From CAYSLC01 sp964431545 (GTDB lineage Bacteria > Desulfobacterota > Desulfobacteria > Desulfobacterales > JAABSP01), in NCBI GenBank assembly GCA_964431545.1, contig CAYSLC010000010.1:1-52384 (forward strand): a DNA stretch of 52,384 bases. The letters run 5' to 3'. The notes below the pieces were generated by a model. That model saw only the letters and a program-made list of their open reading frames with translations, had not been told where the DNA came from and searched no databases. Both the position numbers and the translations under genes were made by a program. This document shows, one piece after another, positions 50,240 to 52,384 of this stretch; the stretch's first letter is position 1; the number at the start of each line of letters is the position of its first letter.

Positions 50240-50815
50240 CTACTCGTCGAACATTTCGGCGATCCTCGCCTCCATGATCCACGGCAGGGTTTTCCCCGAT
50301 TCGATGTCGATCACGTGGAAGGCGATGTGCCCGTAGAGGGAGACATTGATGGTGATGGTCCCGGGGGTGAGGGTGATGGAGTTGGCGAGGGTCACCCGGG
50401 CCATGTCGCTTTTCAGTCGGGAGTCGAATTCAAGAATCCGGGGATCGATCAGCTCCATCATCCGGGGATGGAAGACCAGGTACATCACATGGATATTGGC
50501 GACGAAGACCTGGTAGAGGAGCCACGGAATATAGAGAATGAAACGGTACCAGAGGATCGGCATCCGGCGCAGATCGGGGCTCGGCAGCAGGAGATCCGCC
50601 GAGAAGAAGGCCACCAGCGCGCAGGAGACCAGGCCGAGGCCGATGTGGAAGGGATCGAGCTTACCGGAGAGGAGAAGCCAGATCACCATCAGGATGGCGA
50701 AGGTGATGATGGTTCCGCCGACGGTTCGCTCGGACGGCTTGGGGACGCGACCATACCCTCTGCCGGGGGCGTTTTCGGGCTCTCGATCCGTGGTTTGAAT
50801 GTTCTGATCGGCCAC
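50240..50815 (-). CDS. mnhE: Mrp/Mnh-type antiporter subunit E, first gene of the operon
   Basis: Encodes 191 residues from GTG 50815, with GGAGGAG about 9 bases upstream. A 30-residue hydrophilic N-terminal extension precedes two or three transmembrane helices and the MrpE signature LYQVFVANIHVMYLVFHP, LANSITLTPGTITINV and HVIDIESG. It heads the antiporter operon. After collapsing the assembly gap, it follows the YkgJ-type gene by about 68 bases, so co-transcription with that gene is possible. Confidence 0.93.
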   Translation of the reverse strand: MADQNIQTTDREPENAPGRGYGRVPKPSERTVGGTIITFAILMVIWLLLSGKLDPFHIGLGLVSCALVAFFSADLLLPSPDLRRMPILWYRFILYIPWLLYQVFVANIHVMYLVFHPRMMELIDPRILEFDSRLKSDMARVTLANSITLTPGTITINVSLYGHIAFHVIDIESGKTLPWIMEARIAEMFDE

Positions 50816-50883
50816 CTGCGAATGCTCCTCCCGTCAGTTGAAAAACGCCAGTCCAATGCGCGCCGGTCGGTTTGAGCCCGAAA

Positions 50884-50938
50884 TTACTGGTCCTTTTCAT
50901 ATCGATTCTCGGACCAAATTTCAAGTGGTTTTCTGATG
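50884..50938. repeat. 55-base sequence duplicated across the scaffold gap, left copy
   Basis: The 55 bases beginning TTACTGGTCCTTTTC are identical to 51039-51093 on the other side of the N run. They encode the C-terminus of the YkgJ-type protein on the minus strand. Identical ends of k-mer length are typical of de Bruijn contigs, so this is most likely one locus written twice. Confidence 0.9.
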
Positions 50939-51038
50939 NNNNNNNNNNNNNNNNNNNNNNNNNNNNNNNNNNNNNNNNNNNNNNNNNNNNNNNNNNNNNN
51001 NNNNNNNNNNNNNNNNNNNNNNNNNNNNNNNNNNNNNN
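50939..51038. other. Scaffold gap of 100 N
   Basis: Exactly 100 unknown bases, a conventional placeholder length. It is flanked by identical 55-base sequences, so the true gap may be minus 55 bases, with nothing missing. Confidence 0.97.
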
Positions 51039-51704
51039 TTACTGGTCCTTTTCATATCGATTCTCGGACCAAATTTCAAGTGGTTTTCTGATGAGAACCC
51101 CGACGACCTCCGCCAGGGGCCGTCCGAGCAAAAAAGGGAGGACCTCCGCTTTTACGGCCCCCTTTTCCTGGAGCAGGGCCCGGAGGTGGCGGTCATAGGC
51201 GACCATCTCCCCGAGTTCGGATCTTTCCGCGGGACCGCCCCCCCGAACCCGTCGGACCGCTTCGGCGGGATCACACCGGCGTTGATGATCCGCCACCAGA
51301 TCCCAGAGGCCCTCCACCCGGGCGATCAGGTCCCGGCGGGTGAGACGTTCCCGTCCATAGGACACCTCGATGGCCCGGGTATCCCAGCACGCCAGCAGCC
51401 GGCACTCCAGGGGCCGGTGGTCGTAAATCGCGCAGGCCCCCCCGGCGGGGTCCGATTCCCGGAAAAAGTGGCAGGTCGTGGTACCGGTTCGGCCCTTGAT
51501 CTTGATGATATCGGTCGGAGCGGGGATCACTCCCCCGGCGACATTGTCATGGACCGGTTCCCCCCGGCGCAGGGTGACCAGATACCGGAGGGCAAGGCCC
51601 CCCCCTTCGACCAGGGCCCGGTCCTCCAGGTGGAGGGCCGGGCCCCCTTTTCGGCAGCAGGTGCCGCAGCGCCCGCACCGTCCGCCGTTTTGAAACTCAG
51701 TCAT
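51039..51704 (-). CDS. YkgJ family cysteine cluster protein
   Basis: Encodes 221 residues from ATG 51704 (MTEFQNGGRCGRCGTCC), with AAGGA upstream. The YkgJ-type zinc or iron-binding cysteine pattern is CGRCGTCC near the N-terminus and CHFF...CAIYDHRPLECRLLACWD about 85 residues later. Function of the family is unknown. The C-terminus lies in the 55 bases repeated at the scaffold edge, so the gene is complete in either reading of the gap. Its start overlaps the upstream gene by 8 bases. Confidence 0.88.
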   Translation of the reverse strand: MTEFQNGGRCGRCGTCCRKGGPALHLEDRALVEGGGLALRYLVTLRRGEPVHDNVAGGVIPAPTDIIKIKGRTGTTTCHFFRESDPAGGACAIYDHRPLECRLLACWDTRAIEVSYGRERLTRRDLIARVEGLWDLVADHQRRCDPAEAVRRVRGGGPAERSELGEMVAYDRHLRALLQEKGAVKAEVLPFLLGRPLAEVVGVLIRKPLEIWSENRYEKDQ

Positions 51705-52086
51705 CAAAGGGTCCTTCCGGGGGAGGGTTCCGCCTTCGGACGGCCTCATGGTAGGCGATCAGCTTCCCGCTTCCGTCCCGATTTCCCGATGCGTCCGCAT
51801 CCTCATATTCCTCGTCTTCCTCCTCCTCGAACGCATCGTCCTCATACTCCTCCTCCTCGAACTCCTCCGCAGGGTCGAGGAACCTTCCCGGACCTCTGGT
51901 ATGAAACCTCACGAGAACGATCAGGACCAAACCGGCAAGCCAGCTCTTCACTCCCCATTCGATCCCGAGTCCGAAGAGGGTGTTCAAGGCCCAGATCAAA
52001 AGGACCGGACTGATCAGATAGGCCAGCCCGTTGAGCGCCAGGCCCGCCAACTCCTCCGTGGTGAATTCGATCTCGTCGTATGCCAT
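51697..52086 (-). CDS. Two-helix membrane protein with an acidic tail
   Basis: Encodes 129 residues. Two predicted transmembrane helices (about 14-38 and 43-60) are followed by a strongly acidic stretch (about 72-97, with EEFEEEEYEDDAFEEEEDEE) and a short mixed C-terminus (LIAYHEAVRRRNPPPEGPF). No known family is recognised. GGAGGGG lies about 13 bases upstream of the ATG. It overlaps the YkgJ-type gene by 8 bases, so the two are probably translated together. Confidence 0.8.
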   Translation of the reverse strand: MAYDEIEFTTEELAGLALNGLAYLISPVLLIWALNTLFGLGIEWGVKSWLAGLVLIVLVRFHTRGPGRFLDPAEEFEEEEYEDDAFEEEEDEEYEDADASGNRDGSGKLIAYHEAVRRRNPPPEGPFDD

Positions 52087-52384
52087 TTCCGTGGTGGTTC
52101 CCCTCCCGTCTTCTGTTCGGTCTGAAACCGCACTTATTCAGATGTAACAAGCCGCGCGGGACGGGTCAACCCATATTCAGGGGGAACCGGAAAGCAGGAA
52201 AATCCGCTTGCCTTCCGAAGCAAAATCGAGTATAAATAAGATTTTAACCGGAATCCACCCTCTCGAAACAAGCCGGATTTGAAACCATCCCTCTCCATCC
52301 GTCTTCCCCGCCGCCATCCGGGCAGCACTGCAAGCTTCCGGAAGCATTTGACAGGGAGATTCTTTTGGGAGATAACGTCCTGGT
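52087..52384. other. Upstream region at the right edge
   Basis: About 300 bases with no supported gene. A plus-strand promoter-like pair is present: TTGACA at 52348-52353, a 17-base spacer and GATAAC at 52371-52376, pointing out of the window. An AT-rich patch (52228-52250) with TATACT on the minus strand could serve the acidic membrane protein gene, but lacks a clear -35. Confidence 0.4.

Noticed and set aside
50884..51093. 55-base direct repeat as an attachment site or target-site duplication
   Set aside because: It flanks only 100 N at a scaffold join. An assembly overlap explains it more simply, and no integrase or transposase is nearby.
52134..52328. 64-codon minus-strand frame near the right edge
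   Set aside because: No ribosome-binding site, no domain, and composition unlike the neighbouring genes.

Overview
This is a GC-rich bacterial chromosome window with no RNA genes, insertion sequences, phage genes or CRISPR. It holds one scaffold gap of 100 N (50939-51038). Gene content points to an anaerobic Deltaproteobacterium (Desulfobacterota, sulfate-reducer or syntroph type). The evidence is a membrane H+/Na+ pyrophosphatase, an Rnf complex with its own multihaem cytochrome c, a PAS/GAF/HisKA protein of a type common in that group, a split Mrp/Mbh-like antiporter, and a complete dcw cell-wall/division cluster with meso-DAP-type MurE. The lineage is inferred from gene families, not from a marker gene.

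Layout. (1) 1-2200: end of hppA, a strong bidirectional terminator, carD and an rluD-type pseudouridine synthase. (2) 2201-2540: a gene-free degenerate repeat tract. (3) 9258-2550 (minus): cytochrome c-rnfCDGEA-rnfB. This Rnf is atypical. RnfB carries a C-terminal GltD/NfnB-like FAD/NAD(P)H module, RnfC lacks the usual glycine-rich FMN/NADH motif, and RnfD lacks the usual FMN-acceptor Thr. (4) 9443-14798 (plus): one promoter, three unrecognised helical/coiled-coil proteins (the third tail-anchored), and a GspE/PilB ATPase with no pilin or platform gene. This is the best candidate for an undescribed system. (5) 14803-18267 (minus): a PAS-PAS-GAF-HisKA protein without an ATPase domain, and a B12-binding-type radical SAM protein. 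(6) 35316-18333 (minus): mraZ-rsmH-ftsL-ftsI-murE-murF-mraY-murD-ftsW-murG-murC-murB-ftsQ-ftsA-ftsZ, headed by a promoter with three MraZ-type boxes. (7) 35250-37958: a 456-base gene-free region, then a CHASE2 adenylate cyclase. (8) metK and panC (minus) diverge from a cytidylate kinase-like gene (plus) across a palindromic operator. (9) 50815-40899 (minus): mnhE-F-G-mbhD-mnhB-mnhC, three MnhD-type subunits, two tiny membrane proteins, a cyclic-nucleotide-binding-fold protein and nhaA. (10) 51039-52086 (minus): a YkgJ-type cysteine cluster protein and an acidic membrane protein.

How it works together. The pyrophosphatase, Rnf, Mrp-like antiporter and NhaA all make or exchange H+/Na+ gradients. 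The dcw operon makes lipid II from UDP-GlcNAc-enolpyruvate onward and assembles the divisome. The long minus-strand operons are tightly packed, with many 1-17 base overlaps that suggest translational coupling. An assembly artefact is likely at the N gap, because the same 55 bases flank it on both sides.
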